The notes under the pieces are model-generated. The model ran no database searches, was not told the origin of the DNA, and saw only the letters and a program-made list of their open reading frames with translations. From Amphibalanus amphitrite (taxonomy: Eukaryota > Arthropoda > Thecostraca > Balanomorpha > Balanidae): a stretch of DNA of 64,000 nucleotides. Below, one piece after another: positions 11,928 through 24,365 of this stretch (its first letter is position 1; each line of letters opens with the position of its first letter). Where the stretch lies: positions 431,654 to 495,653 of the forward strand of contig NW_024881990.1 in the NCBI RefSeq assembly GCF_019059575.1, given 5' to 3'. A program made the translations under genes and the position numbers.

Positions 11928-13128
11928 CTGCGGACGGGGAGGGGGAGAGGGAGGGTCAGAACACAGGGCACCGGCGCGGCGGTCGCTCGTAAACCTACCG
12001 GCTCCAAACATCTGCCGCTGATGGCTCGGTCGGCCTAGTCGCAGCACTAACACCGGCTGCAGAATGGTGGGGGCGTGATTGGAGCAGGGGTTCGGCGGCC
12101 TCAGTTGGCAGCCGATCCACCCAGCGAGGCAGGGTGGATACCTTATCACGGGAATGACGTAATGCGACCCATCCCCGAATCCTGCTATTTCTCGGGCTAA
12201 TCAGAGACCGAATCGAAAACAACATTCGCCGGAGCTTTAGGAGACCGTAAACACCGGATTGTTTTGATGAGAAGCTCCCTAATTTGGAGTGCTAATATCG
12301 CTAATCCCAACATATTCACCACGGATCGTGTCCGCCCAAGTGATCCAACGACACACATAAAGCACCACGCCGCCGGCGTGACGCATAAATTCATGTCCTG
12401 CCGATCGGCACTAACCAACACCTGGACCTTTCACCTGGGTTGTGACCGGACGCCGTCACCGCGCATTACCATACCATGGCGGACCATACCAGTGACCAAA
12501 CAGGGGAGATCGGCATCGGCACCCGTCCCGACAGTCGCCGCACATTTCCATATCGGTGACCGCACCACCACGACCGCCACGCCATCGTCTCCAGCACCGA
12601 GCACAGACCGATCCGGGACGGATGGACAGACAGACAGACAGACAAGCTGCCCAGACAGCTAGACAGACACAGTGAGGCAGACAGAAAATATGCAGACAGA
12701 CAGACAGACAGATCACCAACATTACACATCCTGACCACACGAGCGCCCTTGCCAAACAGGACGTGGCTCACTTATACACTCAGGGGAACATCGCGCGGTT
12801 AGCATTGGGTGGCTACGCTCACTTATGGTAAAAATAAGTTGCATTATTAACGCCGCTGGTGGATCCAGTGAAGGGAAGACTATATCCATCCATTCCTCAA
12901 ATATCAAAATTTCGTGTAGGTACCAGAGCATGTAGTTACATCAGTCCCTATCGAGTCCTGCCGGGTTTGTCAGCGGACTGGACGACTGATCCGCCCCAGC
13001 GACAGGCGTATTCATGAAAGACGTCTACCACACGGATAATAATCATCGCCGCATGCATTAGGCGGCACGCGATCCGTGTATTTGCGTTTTTCCCGGACCG
13101 GGCTGATTCACCTCGGTCGCCTGCTCAC
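11928..13128 (-). other. Intron 6 of the NHS-family gene (1201 bp)
   Basis: The donor is GAACAG|GTGAGC after exon 6 and the acceptor GTCCGCAG before exon 7, phase 0. It contains a GACA microsatellite (12624-12712). Nothing else is recognised. Confidence 0.88.
12624..12712. repeat. Interrupted (GACA)n microsatellite
   Basis: Runs of GACAGACAGACA at 12624-12644 and 12693-12712, with degenerate copies between them. It lies in intron 6. The minus-strand frames through it read as repeated Leu-Ser-Val-Cys and are not genes. Confidence 0.9.
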
Positions 13129-13228
13129 CTGTTCAGGTGCTGTTCCGGGCCCGGGCCGGGGTTCCGTCTGTGTCTGCCGGTCGTCTGTGGGGACCTGTCG
13201 GCCGGCCGCCGCTGTCACCGCTGTCGAG
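13129..13228 (-). CDS. gukh: NHS-family protein, coding exon 6, residues 242-275
   Basis: The acceptor is CTCTGTTGCAG|CTCGACAG and the donor GAACAG|GTGAGC, 100 nt. It enters with one base that finishes a split Ser codon and leaves in phase 0. The peptide holds DDRQTQTEPRP, which matches the SECQTED block found at the same point in vertebrate NHS. It is the only exon found in the 11.9-18.1 kb interval that bridges exon 5 (ending phase 2) to exon 7 (starting phase 0), which is strong support. A second in-frame acceptor lies 30 nt upstream (exon would start at 13258), adding ten residues. Confidence 0.85.
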
Positions 13229-14190
13229 CTGCAACAGAGAGCCGCGCCGGTCACAGTACTGCAGAGGTGGGGGGCCGCGGGGAGGGGGAGGGGGCGATCG
13301 TGCCTGACCGACCGCAGGCCGAGTCAGAGCGCGGCGTGGGAGGAGGAAAACAATGCGGCTCTCCCGCTACCGACCGACTGCTGAGAGTCGGCAGTTATGA
13401 CTGCTGAGAGCCGGCAGTTACTGGGGACTGGGAGCGGACTGAGAGTCAGTGGTTACTGAGAGTCGGGACAGGCGTCTGTGGCTAGTGGAAGCGGACAAGG
13501 AGTGACACAGAGTCGGGAGATGGCCTTTGAGAGCCTGGATCAAGACCTTCAGCGGTGCATCTGATTTTGATGTGAGACATTCGTTAGCGCAGGACTTAGC
13601 TACCGACAACACTACCACAATTAAACGAATTACGAAATAGCGTGAGTATGTATCTAACAAGGTATAGCACTCGGTCAGATTAGGTCCCGAGGGCGGTGTT
13701 CCCAGACAATGGTCAGTCAGCCTTGGAGCGTTGGACGACCGGAAACGGTCCGGAAAGAACCCGTCCGTACAGTCGCCAGGTTAATTGGCAGGTGGACACG
13801 CGGGCAGTTTCGGGGAGAAAGTCGCCCAAATACGCCTGACCGGGTCGGCGACAGGGTAGGAAGGTGACGGGAAATGGACACGTTATCAGTGGATCTGATG
13901 GGGCGACATCAAAGGAACATAACCGCACGACAGGACAGTTTACATAACGCGACATCATGCGCGAGTCAAGTGAGATTAGACTAGTTATTAGAAGTGCTGG
14001 ATACAGCTGAACGACATTTTGAGATCAAAGACTGCGAGCACCTCTCCGATAAATATTTGTAATGGCTAACCACTAACTTCTCAGCGGTCACCCTACATCA
14101 CAATCTATGGATGAGCTGTGTGTCTGTATCACTGTGTCACTTATCTCGAGATAAGCTACCCCAAAGCCACCCTTTGTAACCCACCCTTAT

Positions 14191-15353
14191 CCCGCGCCCC
14201 GTAGGGCTACCGGCGGACCCTACCACCCGTAGGGGGGGGGGCGTTTCGGCCCCCCCCCCCTAAGATCTCGGAAATTTACCGGCCGATTTTCAAAATTCCA
14301 ACGGCGTTCGATAGCCCCACCCGGGAACTACCTTGTGACCAAATTTCATTGACCTAGGTCAAACCGATGACGTCACAGGTCAGGTCAAAGGTCGGATTTT
14401 CACCGTTCACAGGCATTTCAAGAAATGTGTTGTGAAATCGAGTAAATTGGTAAGTATTGAAAACCATCGATGGTACATTGTTCGTCAAACACATACTTCG
14501 CTATCTGAGGTCACTGATACCAGGTTAGGTCACAGACGTCAGGTCACTGGGGGGTCACAATATGAAAGTGTCGTGTGATACATGTTTTATGGTCCATTTT
14601 ACATGACAAATGCGATTATGTGGGTCAGGCAGCCTTTGGGGCCAGCTTAGGTCACGTTTTGGTGAAGGTCAGGTCAAGGTCAGGTCATATTAGGTCAAAT
14701 TTCAAAGTTTATATTTTTGCACAAAATGGGTATCGATTCGATGCAGCTCGTCACGGGGAGTCCAATGGTGGTCTTTGTTTTGCCTTACGTGGTCTAGAAT
14801 TGCCAAAAAATGAGTTTGAAAATTTGACGTCATCATTTTTGAACAGTTTTTTCGCTGTAACATGGCAAAAAAACGAGATATCGATCTGAAATTTGGTATG
14901 TAGATAGAAGACGGTAGGTACTATCACATATATTCCGGTTTTTTTTCCAAACTCAAAAAACTTTTTGGATTTTTTTGCTAATATATCCAAAAAATCGCAT
15001 TTTTGATTTTTGGGGTCGAAACTCAAAAATTTCAAAAATCCGAGATAGCAGTTTTGTAGCCCTGTCAATTCTACACCTTTTATGTTCTGATCATTTTTCG
15101 GTATCTTCAAAGCTGTAGGCCTGACAGCTCTTCTCACGAAGGTCTTTTTTCGGTCGAAAATGGCAGAACATGACGTCATTCTGACGTCATTTATGGCCAA
15201 CCTATCACAGCTTCTGGAAAAATTTTGGTCACAATGTGTAAAATTGATGCCCGGAGGGGTCCTGAAAGTTTGGTGGCGATATCTCCAGCCGTTTAGGAGA
15301 TATCGACGGAAAAGGACAGGGGGGCCGAAACGGCCCCCCCTACGGGACGCGGG
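14191..15353. mobile_element. Non-autonomous DNA transposon A (CCC...GGG family)
   Basis: 1163 bp, flanked on both sides by TTAT (14187-14190 and 15354-15357). The ends are CCCGCGCCCCGTAGGG on the left and CCCTACGGGACGCGGG on the right. Just inside lie G-run/C-run hairpins around GGGCGTTTCGGCCC (left) and GGGGCCGAAACGGCCCC (right). The left end has an extra 29-35 bp partial duplication. The interior has no long open frame. It has at least four TGACGTCA sites (14368, 14825, 15171, 15182) and many AGGTCA half-sites, some in tandem as AGGTCAGGTCA. A 4-bp TTAA-like target and CCC termini resemble piggyBac-type or other TTAA-targeting superfamilies. That is inference; there is no transposase to confirm it. 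Confidence 0.85.
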
Positions 15354-17489
15354 TTATGCCATTATCTACGGACTGGTAGCCCGCCTGGCACTATCAGTCC
15401 GGAGTTATCGCGCCCTGTTACTATGTCCCAAAGTTCAGAGTGTCTACATCACTGCCAATCCTCTCACTTTTGCTTCCAAAACAACGATCTCTCCCTGGGT
15501 TTGATGCTACTGATGCCCGCACTGCCTAGCCTAGTCTGAGTCACCGCTGTTTGTTTCCATTTCATTGATCCATGTCTTCGATGAGCATGCCGCTTCTGCG
15601 AATGTCTGGCACAGGAACACCACTTCTGACTCTTTTCCTGATGTGAAATCCCCCCTCTTTCCTCTCTACAGGGAGACGTTCCGCTGCTGTCAGCACAGAC
15701 AAAAACCGGAAGGAACTAACGGCTGGCAGAACGGACGCACGCTCGGCGCCGCAAAAACTCCGATCGATGTCGGGTACAAATGATCAGCAGGGCTCAGAGT
15801 ACACAAACGGCGCTGGAGGTCCGTCGTCCGAGCAGCGCCCCCCCTCTCGCTGGGGGGGGGGGGCAGAGTGGGGGTGGCGATGGAGCCAGTGTTTATCATC
15901 ACGTTAGTCATCCTAGCCGCTGTACATCTGCGCTCGTCGGCGCTCGGCGCTCACTCTCGCTCCACAGGTGGGGAGTGATATTGACGGGGACGCTCAGTCG
16001 TATACAGGTGGGGAGTGAAAACTGCGTAAGTAGATTCCATTCACCTAATCAATCAATCACACATTACGCTTTACATAATTGTGAGCTCCTCACTTTCATA
16101 CTCGATCACTTCCCGAAAGCTGCAAGGGAGGACTAGCAGGGTCGCTCCAGACGCACGCTCAGTCACATACAGGTAGCTAGGGGAGCGCCGTGCCTTGTGA
16201 GTATGCTAACGTCGGCAGGACGTGCCGTCGGCCACGGCTGCGGTTGCAGTTAGCTGCTCAGGTACGGTGGAGAGCGAGCCAGGGGTGGCGGGCCGGTCAG
16301 AGTGGTCACCCGAGGGAGGTAGGGAGCAGTTCCGCGGAGAGAGACAGGGGTGGCTCTGAATGACATTTCCGTCATTGTTTACTCTTGCACCGGCATTTCC
16401 GTCATCATTGTTTAGCTTAGCTCTATGAGTGGGGGTGGAGTGATACGCCAATCCATTGGCAAAGCGCCTGCCCATCTCATGTGAGATGATCTCCGGAGCA
16501 TGTCACGGTTCGATCACTAGGTACAATAGAGATGTTGAATACTATATATGGTGATAAACCATAGATACGCGATGCGTTCACATAGATACGCGATGGTGAT
16601 CGACGCGATGCGTTCGATCACCAGTTCAAACCTCACTAAGAATTATCGAATCAACTCAATTGTAGTAAGACGTCCAGCTTAAACGACCCGATGCAGCGCG
16701 GGGCTCCCACAGCAGGTTGGGTGTCACTGCATCTTCGAGACGTTGACTGTCGACAAGGCTCGGGTCAGAGGTGTACGCCTTATCGACAGTCACCATCTAT
16801 GCTAAAGCCGGACTCTGCAACCGGCAACACAACATCGAACCACTCGGTGGGTCCGTCTAGGGAGAGTTGCCCATATAAGGTCAGCGGCGGGCAGAGCTGA
16901 CCCTCTATTCACTGGGCCGTCGCCAAAACTGCAGGGTCGACAGGTGTGCTTCGTCCCACAGAAACTAGCTGGACCACTTGACCAGCCCTGTAAGAGGGGG
17001 CGGTACAATTTGGTATGTTCTACTGGCGACCGGCCGGTAGGTCGGCCTGGGTCGGGTTGGGGAGCGAGGGGATGGCAGGGAGCGAGAGTCAAGGCCTAGA
17101 CAGAGGCCAAGCGTCACGCCGAGGATCGAAGTACGAGGTATCGGTACATCGGACAGGGGGATAACACCGGTGTAAATGCCGCCGACAAAGAAACTGACAC
17201 CTCCGACCGTCGGCCGACACCGGCGTCAAACAAGTCCTGGGATGGGGAGTGGCGACTGATCAACAGATTCATCCCTCTCTGCAGTCGACAAAGAAGCCTA
17301 CTGAGAACGGTTCGTTCAGTCGAGTGACCGAGTTACCGATAACTGGTGGGTGGACTGGTGGTACCCGGCGTTTCTGAAGTTTTAGGAGAAGAGCAAGCAT
17401 CGCAGGGACGTTTGTGGACAGACGATAGCCGTGGGATATACCAGTACGGTCCCACAGTGACCACAGCACCGCGAGCGGGGCAGTGTTGG

Positions 17490-17497
17490 TATAAATA
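17490..17497 (+). promoter_or_regulatory. Possible TATA box (TATAAATA)
   Basis: TATAAATA on the plus strand, antisense to the NHS-family gene, with GC-rich sequence around it. No open frame or splice structure downstream identifies a gene, so this is only a sequence match. Confidence 0.2.
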
Positions 17498-18079
17498 CAC
17501 GGGAGAATCCAGCCGACTCGGTGCAGAGCAAACGGGCTGACTCATCCTGTCTCGTGCTCGTATCGTACCTTCACGATCCACACAACCCCCGCGGGTTGGT
17601 CATGGTCCACTCGAACCCAGCAGACCCCAATCGACCGGTCAAACCGTGCTCAGCATGTACCAACCATACTGGTCTCAGCACGGTGCTGCCTATCGTGCCA
17701 CAATACTGTACCAGCTGACCTGCCCCGTCCCAAACCAGTCGGCGCTCTCTGCATACTCTTCTGGGTGTCCAGCGCAAAGCTGGCTTGTCCTAGCTATCCA
17801 GCATATCCAGCATAGCTCCGACTGAATCGGTGTTCTGGCTGAGCGGTGTTCGCTGTTCAGCAGCTCACTTGTCTGTCAAGCGCGGCGCCGATCTCATCAG
17901 ATACTCTGTTTATCCCCTGCTCAGTGTCGTATCGGCTAAATCGGTGTCCTGTCTTTTAGCGGAACTGTCCATTGCAGTGTTGATGGCTGAATCGGACAGG
18001 GTGTCACTTCACTGTTTAGGCTCAAGAACTGTCTAAATTCGAGCATTCCTGTACGTTCACTTCGTCGTAGATGTCTCAC

Positions 18080-18186
18080 CTTGCAGACCCGACGTCCTCT
18101 AGCGCGCTGGACAGGTCGCTCGAGCTGCCGATGGTGTTTCGTCGCTGCTTGGAGCGTTTTCTCCGCCGCTTCTTCACGTACTCGTA
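18080..18186 (-). CDS. gukh: NHS-family protein, coding exon 5, residues 207-242
   Basis: The acceptor is CTATCGACAG|TACGAG and the donor TCTGCAAG|GTGAGA, 107 nt, phase 0 in, phase 2 out. The peptide YEYVKKRRRKRSKQRRNTIG is strongly basic and matches the vertebrate NHS block SVLQRRRKLRRRKTISGI. The basic stretch could serve as a nuclear-localisation or acidic-lipid-binding segment (inference). The Ser/Asp-rich end, SSSDLSSALEDVGSA, resembles the IDSDES segment that follows in NHS. Confidence 0.9.
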
Positions 18187-19008
18187 CTGTCGATAGACAC
18201 AGGGAGGGTCTGTGTCAGAGGATCCCTAATACAGCAGGGAGGGAGGGGAAGGGACGGGCCGTGCAACTGTGCAGACTCAGCGGCCTTCAGATCCACCTGT
18301 CGGACATAGAAAGGCGGCCGGTTCGTACAGCCTGCACGGACTCACGGTAACGACTCGTGAGCGGGCGGAGGGGAGGAGCGGACAGACCCAACCGTCGCCG
18401 GGTGGCCGGGGAAGACAATAGTTCCCCGAGTGAACGACCTTGGGTCTGGGTACTGTGGGAACAGCTGCCCAGTTCCGGGAACTAATGGCGTCATCACTGG
18501 ACAAAGCAGCCCAACTGGAGACACTACACGGCACAATACAGCAGTCATTGTCCCTTGTGAACGGGGCGGCTGCGGGAGTTCGTGCGATCAAGGGTGATTA
18601 GAACGAGAAACGTTCACTCAAACACCAGAAAGTCGAACGGATGTTCGCCGACGTCGTAAACACTCCCACACCCACCCCTTTACCCTTGAGCAAAGAGCAT
18701 GCCCTATTCCGTTCCCTCTACCATGATCATGGGAACTAACCAGCCCACCCACCTATCCAATGGACATACCCATGACTCATGTCCCTTCCTCTCAAGAAAT
18801 CCCGGAATCCCTCCATCCTTTTGTGCCAGGAACAATCCCCACCCGCCAGACTTCCCTCGATCAGAAAGCACACCTCTGTCCACCCTTCCCTGCTCTTACC
18901 AGGAACAAGCTCCATCCACCAGTCGTCCCTAGACTAGACAGCACACCCTTATCCATCCTTCCCTGCCCTAGTATACACATTACACACCCTCCGTCCCTGT
19001 CATCTCAC
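18187..19008 (-). other. Intron 4 of the NHS-family gene (822 bp)
   Basis: The donor is GGTGCAG|GTGAGA and the acceptor TCGACAG, phase 0. The plus strand is C-rich at 18690-18990 (CCATCC/CTTCCC-type imperfect repeats). No other feature is seen. Confidence 0.88.
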
Positions 19009-19077
19009 CTGCACCAGCGACCGGCGGAACTGGAGCTGCCTCTCGAAGCTGTGACCGGTGACATCCAGCGGAATCAC
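19009..19077 (-). CDS. gukh: NHS-family protein, coding exon 4, residues 184-206
   Basis: A 69-nt exon, phase 0 at both ends, with acceptor TTCCGGCCCAG|GTGATT and donor GTGCAG|GTGAGA. The peptide VIPLDVTGHSFERQLQFRRS corresponds to the vertebrate NHS block [20 protein letters not shown], one of the best-conserved short segments of the family. This exon is far too small for an open-frame search and was found by its peptide and splice sites. Exon 5 lies 822 bp downstream in the same phase. Confidence 0.92.
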
Positions 19078-20069
19078 CTGGGCCGGAAAGCGACGAGTCC
19101 GGGCGCGGGTCAGCCGGTCCGGACTGGGCAGTCGGCGGCCGGCCGCCTGAGGTCACGGCACGCGGTCAGCGAGCCCCACCCATCACGGCACGAGAGCACG
19201 GTCACGATACGAGATCACGGTCACGACAGCAGGTCACGGATCGATACACACGCGCGGCTCACGGCGACACGGCGGCCCTGGCGGCCCGGGCGGCGCTGTC
19301 GGCGCGGCGGCCGCGGCGGAGACACTGGCGTCGCTCGGTCAGAACTGGCCTGCACCCGTCACCCCTCCCTCCTTCCCCGCTCGGCTCGCCGCCGCGCCGC
19401 CGGCCGGTCGCCGCTGCAGGCAGGCAGGCCTACCTGCCCGACAGGCAGCGGAGGGAGGGAGGGGGCTTCGGGAAGGACGTGGCTGTCCAGACGTCGGCAA
19501 CCGGCGGGGAAACGGCGCACCGAGCCGAGCCCGCCACCAGGAAAACGGCGTGTATGACGTCGGCTCGTCGATGGAAGGAGATTTAGTGACGCTGACAAAG
19601 AATGAGCCCGATTGTGCATTAGAATTGGCCGAAGGACGGAGCCATAATTTTCCTCATGCAGACGACCTGAAGGTGCGCCGTCAGAATTATGCAGACTTGG
19701 TCAGAGATAGGTAAAAAACGTAGCATGTGAAGACATAAAATATGGCATGCGCCATGCGCTCATCAATTTTACACAACGACCTGTAATTTTCCTTTCACGG
19801 GGTGCATTGAACCGACTGGCGATTTTCTCCGAATCACGTCACTGCCTTGTCATTCCTTTCAGTGACATCAGACCCACACAGCCCATCGTGCTCTCTCAGA
19901 GGCGTAAAAAAGTCCCCTTAGTGACGTCAACACCACACTATTCGATGTCGAAAGCCTCCTTCCCATGGCCCATTCTGCTACAATGACGCCATCACCTCAG
20001 TCCTCCCTCAGACTGTCCCACATTCCATCCTGCAAGGGCACGACTGTTTTCCCCTCCACCTACCTCTGA

Positions 20070-20320
20070 GTGTCGTCTGGACTGTGTTCCCTTCCCTCAC
20101 CCATGTTCCAGACCTCACCTCACCCTAGCTCAGCTCCTCCCACAGGTCTGAGAGCGCGGCCTGGGCTGTGTTCCCTTCCCTCGCCCCACCCTAGCTCAGC
20201 TCCACCTACCTCTGACAACGGTCTGGGTTGTAATTCCCTTCCCTCACCCCTGTTCCAGACCTCACCGCACCCTAGCTCAGCTCCACCTACCTCTGACAAC
20301 GGCCTGGGCAGTGTTCCGAG
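20070..20320. repeat. Minisatellite, about 75-85 bp units
   Basis: About three copies of a unit with TTCCCTTCCCTCACCC, GTTCCAGACCTCACC, CCCTAGCTCAGCTCC and CTACCTCTGACAACGG in that order. Copies are clearest at 20089, 20170 and 20229. Some units lack the GTTCCAGACC part, so the length varies. Confidence 0.8.
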
Positions 20321-20733
20321 CCGGTTGTCGGGATGGACGGGCGATATCAGCTCCTCCTCGTCCCCACTCCAGTCAGGCAGCAGCTCAAACGCCTCCGGCT
20401 GAAACACAGGAGAATGTTCGTCAGTTTTCATACTCAGGAATTACCCGACGACCCATCCTTATCCTTGGACAATGGACAGTCTCTCTCGTTCCGACCTGGC
20501 AGTCACCTACACCAGCCAACCGTCGAGGACAGCTCAGCTGAAGCACACTCCTCAGGGGTGACTGTGCAGTGTGCATGTCCCAAGGGATGGGCTCAGCCGC
20601 CGCGGCGCACTAGCCACTGGTCACATAATTTTTATGACTCGCCCACTCACCCTCTGATCCGATAGCCTTGAAATGGGCTAGCTATGTAGACCAAGGGAGG
20701 CAACTAATCCAGCCAGACAGCCAAGCAAACATG

Positions 20734-20794
20734 CAAACAAACAAACAAACAAACAAACAAACAAACAAACAAACAAACAAACAAACAAACAAAC
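20734..20794. repeat. (AAAC)n microsatellite
   Basis: A perfect run of CAAA repeats of about 60 bp, preceded by a degenerate copy (GCAAACATGCAAAC). It lies in intron 3. Minus-strand frames read Cys-Leu-Phe-Val repeats, an artefact. Confidence 0.97.
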
Positions 20795-22824
20795 ATTAAA
20801 TGCTGTCTGGGCCACACACGCTGACTGAAACACATCAGTCACTGTCCTGTACGAATCACTAACCTCCTGCTGAATCACTGAGAATACACCCTCCCGGCCA
20901 CATCAATATATCTACATCACCTGGCTGAAGAACAAGGGGCTGCGGACGATTCCTAGTCTGTGAGGATCGTCATGGTCTACCCTCACCGGTCAAGACCGGT
21001 CCTGTACCGACTGACCCCAGAGCCTTCCCGGTCCCAAACCAACCATTGGCATACGACACGGCACGCGGCGGCCGTGCCAGTATGCAGGTACTCGGGCTAA
21101 TTGGCTACACCACAGCACCGTCCGCAGTCATGCGGTAGCGTTGGAGCCTCGGAGCCCGGTGGCACGGCCAGACGGGACCCGGCGGTGCCACCGCCATTAT
21201 ACAGCCGCCCTGGGACGCGGCCTACTCTCCTGAACTGTTCTGCACCGCCCGGAGACGGTCAGTGGTATGGGGATATCGGCCAACTCGTGCCGCAAACGAG
21301 ATAAGTAGCTGAGCGCAGAGGCAGAGGCGGAGGTGCTGATCTCTTCCTCCCCGGTCCATGATATACTCCTATACTCCCCAAGTCGCTATGAAATAACCTT
21401 AAGATGGTGGGGAGGGGGGGGGGGAGCAGCGGGAATAACCCATCGGTATCGGGCCGAGGTCCGGACTCAGTCGTCACTACGACTGCTGGACATCCCCAGT
21501 GCTTAGCGGCTCCCGCGCCGTTATCAGTTATTTACTGTCACAACTATGACGTCTTTTTTATCAGCGAGCCTTCAGTCGTTACAAGTCGTCGGTAAACATA
21601 CATACTTAAAGTCAATTTACGAACGCCAGTCCTCTAGTGACATCAGTGATACACCGCAACCCCAGGTCAGTCTCACATCAGTCCAAGTGATCAGTCGATT
21701 CGCCATCAATCCTATTTCACATTTAAACCGACGCCAGTCTCTCCTACATCACCATGGTGGCCGATTGGTGGTTGATGTCAAGAGACCATGCGGGTGCCGT
21801 GACAGCGCGTCCCACCGCCGCGCCGGGAAAAAGGGAGCCGCTGACAGGATTAGAAACCTACCGGCATTACATCATCGTCCCCGAATACCGCGGTTCTGCC
21901 ATGCTGCAGCAGCCGCCAGCCAGCAACTAACCACCGCGCCGGCAAGCTGAGACCGCCACGGCACGGCAAGGTGCGGCAAGGTGCAGCACAGCACAGGGCA
22001 GTCAGCGTCCATAGACCGGGGTAACGGGGTACGGAAAGGGCTGGAACGGGGGGCGAGGCAGGGTCGGCAACTGTTTGCTCGGAGCACCGATAGATACACG
22101 TTACATCGACAGGTCAACGACAACCCTCAGAAATGGGAGGAAGCCAGGGTGCAAAAATGCCGGGAATGGTATTTATTTGAGCACCACTATAACGTCAACA
22201 CTTCCATCGGTGCAGCCAGCGCCCCCCCCCCCCCCATCCAGTTCGGCCTTAAGTTATCTCAAGGCTCGACCCAGACTTACGACGCAGTAATGACTACTGA
22301 GTAACGCCCCATAACGAGTCACTATATTCTATTTGTGTCACCCCGTGGAAACAGAACGTATAACTGACGCAAATACTGTCATCGAACTGAGTGATGCATG
22401 ACTCCGAATCGCCTGCAGACAGGAGTATATTGCCTTTAATGACGCCGGCACCAGATTATGACAGCCATAAATGTTAAACTGTTTCGGACGGACGCACGAC
22501 ACCCGGTCAGTGACGGCGACACGGCAGGAGGCTTTCAGAATAATTGCAGGCTAAGTGGATACAGATGCCGAGCGCACCATGTCACGATATGCGTCACAGA
22601 TTAGCCACTATGCAGAGTGATGCTTCGAAGTCATCGGGACTCGGGAGGCACGGGGAATTACTTTCCGTGCAATGCACGCAGCGCCCGACACGAGTATTAA
22701 TATTTGCATACAGAACACCACTCTGTCAGCGCGCTCCAATGAACCGTTCTATAACTTCTACGTGTATATCCATTACCCAGCCAGCCATCCTGGTCCAGCA
22801 TCACGGTGCCTAAACTATGTCTAT

Positions 22825-23770
22825 CCCTCGCCCATGTAGGGGGGGGTTGGTGCAACCCCTCCCCCCTGAGGTTTTTCGGAAATAGTGCAAAAACGGCGGC
22901 GCGCAGCGCCGCCAAATTTTGGGTACCTTATGGGGCAAACCTTGCGCATCTTTTGATAAAAAAAATTTGACCGGGTCATGTCAGGTCACGGAGTTATGAC
23001 GTCACAAAGGGAACAGCCTCCGGCCGGATTTTCACAAACTGAGTGCCAACGCCCGAGGTTTCCTGCCGGTGGTACGGACATCGGTTGATGGATCGTAATG
23101 AAACTTCCCATGCATGTTGGGGCAAGTATTGGCTATCATATGGTATAAGAAACTTGACCGGGTCAGGTCAGGTCACGGAGCTATGACGTCACAAGAGGAA
23201 CAGCGTCCGGTAGTATTTTTGAAAAGCGCCCGAACCACTATTTTGCTAATTCTTGTCACCTCAATGGGAATATGCAGCAATATTAGCTTCTATAGGGAGC
23301 AAATGGACCTTCCAAATCCAAAAATACAATCAGATTTCAAAAATTTAAATTTTGATTTTTCGAATTTCTGCCGCCGACTGTGACCTTGCCGACTTCCGGC
23401 GCTCCCAACGCGCCATTTTTAGAGCTAGGGAAACGAAATAGATACCAAACGATAGAGAATTGATCAAGGAACACGATAGTGAAGGTTTCAAGTCGATATC
23501 TCCCACCGTTTTGCCGCAATCGCCGCGGAAAGTTGAAAAAGTCTATTTTTTCGAAAATTTGACCTTTGACCGGTCAAAAGTAGGTCAAATGTTGACCTAG
23601 GACCAAAAAATATACCACCAATCGCGAGATCTCGGCGAGAGCAATCCGTTGGTTTTTTCCGCTAAGCTCTACGACGCTCCGTTTTCAAAAGCCAAGGGGG
23701 GGGGGGTCGCACCAACCCCCCCCCCCCCCTGCATGGGCGAAGGTGGCAGATCGCCGTTTACGGGCGAGGG
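22825..23770. mobile_element. Non-autonomous DNA transposon B (CCC...GGG family)
   Basis: 946 bp, flanked by CTAT on both sides (22821-22824 and 23771-23774). The left end is CCCTCGCCCATGTAGGGG and the right ends CGGGCGAGGG, with a second inner inverted block CATGGGCGA / TCGCCCATG next to G- and C-runs around GGTTGGTGCAACC and GGTCGCACCAACC. The right end carries about 30 extra bases between the outer and inner repeats. It has an internal tandem duplication of about 187 bp (copies start near 22967 and 23154), each with the string TATGACGTCACAA and AGGTCA half-sites. No transposase frame. Same architecture and motifs as elements A and C. Confidence 0.85.
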
Positions 23771-24214
23771 CTATTGCATAAGCCTTTAGCCACCCTGGGG
23801 ACAGCTTATCAGACCACTAAGCAATGCGAAAATGGAGCACACTGATGCCGGCTCCGAACGTCATTATATCACACGTCACCGTTAGCAGGCCAGTATGTAA
23901 GCAGAGTATTACCGTCATTACGAGTAGATGGCAGACAGTATGGATGGGGATCCCGCTTCAGTGTGTTCCATTCGCGCATTGCCCTGTGGTCTGATAGTTG
24001 GCCCCAGGGTGGCTAAGGCTTGTCCCAAACGGAGAAAGCCGGTTGCATCGATGGGTTTATACCGTCTGACGGTCAGGCTCATCACTATCACAGTGGGGAC
24101 GGCACCTGCCCAAGGCCACGGCCGGGGGGGGGGGGGGGGGCGGTAACGCGGCATCCGTCGCCAACCGGTCCGGTGATTTCTTTGTCTCTCTGTCCGTGTG
24201 CCACTGTCACGGGG

Positions 24215-24365
24215 TGCCACGAGTTGACTCAGAGTCACGAAGAGCGCCACGAGTCGACTGAGAGTCACGGAGACAACACGAGTTGGCTCCGAGTCACGGA
24301 GAGCGCCACGAGTCGACTGAGAGTCAAGGGGACGTCACGAGTCGGCTCAGAGCCACGGAGAGCGC
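24215..24365. repeat. 59-bp minisatellite
   Basis: GCGCCACGAGTCGACTGAGA recurs at 24244 and 24303 (59-bp period), and a half-unit of about 30 bp (CACGAGTTGACTCAGAGTCA type) is repeated between them. The element at 22825-23770 lies about 450 bp away. An 18-base G run starts at 24124, near the array start. Confidence 0.85.

Larger units (their letters stand above)
13229..18079 (-). other. Intron 5 of the NHS-family gene (4.85 kb)
   Basis: It holds one of the three CCC...GGG transposons (14191-15353), a short direct repeat of ACAGGTGGGGAGTGA (near 15964 and 16001), a short hairpin GGTGATCGACGC/GCGTTCGATCACC near 16592-16619, and a plus-strand TATAAATA at 17490-17497. No further coding exon is needed by phase, and none was seen. 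Confidence 0.85.

Noticed and set aside
12456-12771. Minus-strand frames with LSVCLSV repeats
   Set aside because: Translation of the GACA microsatellite.
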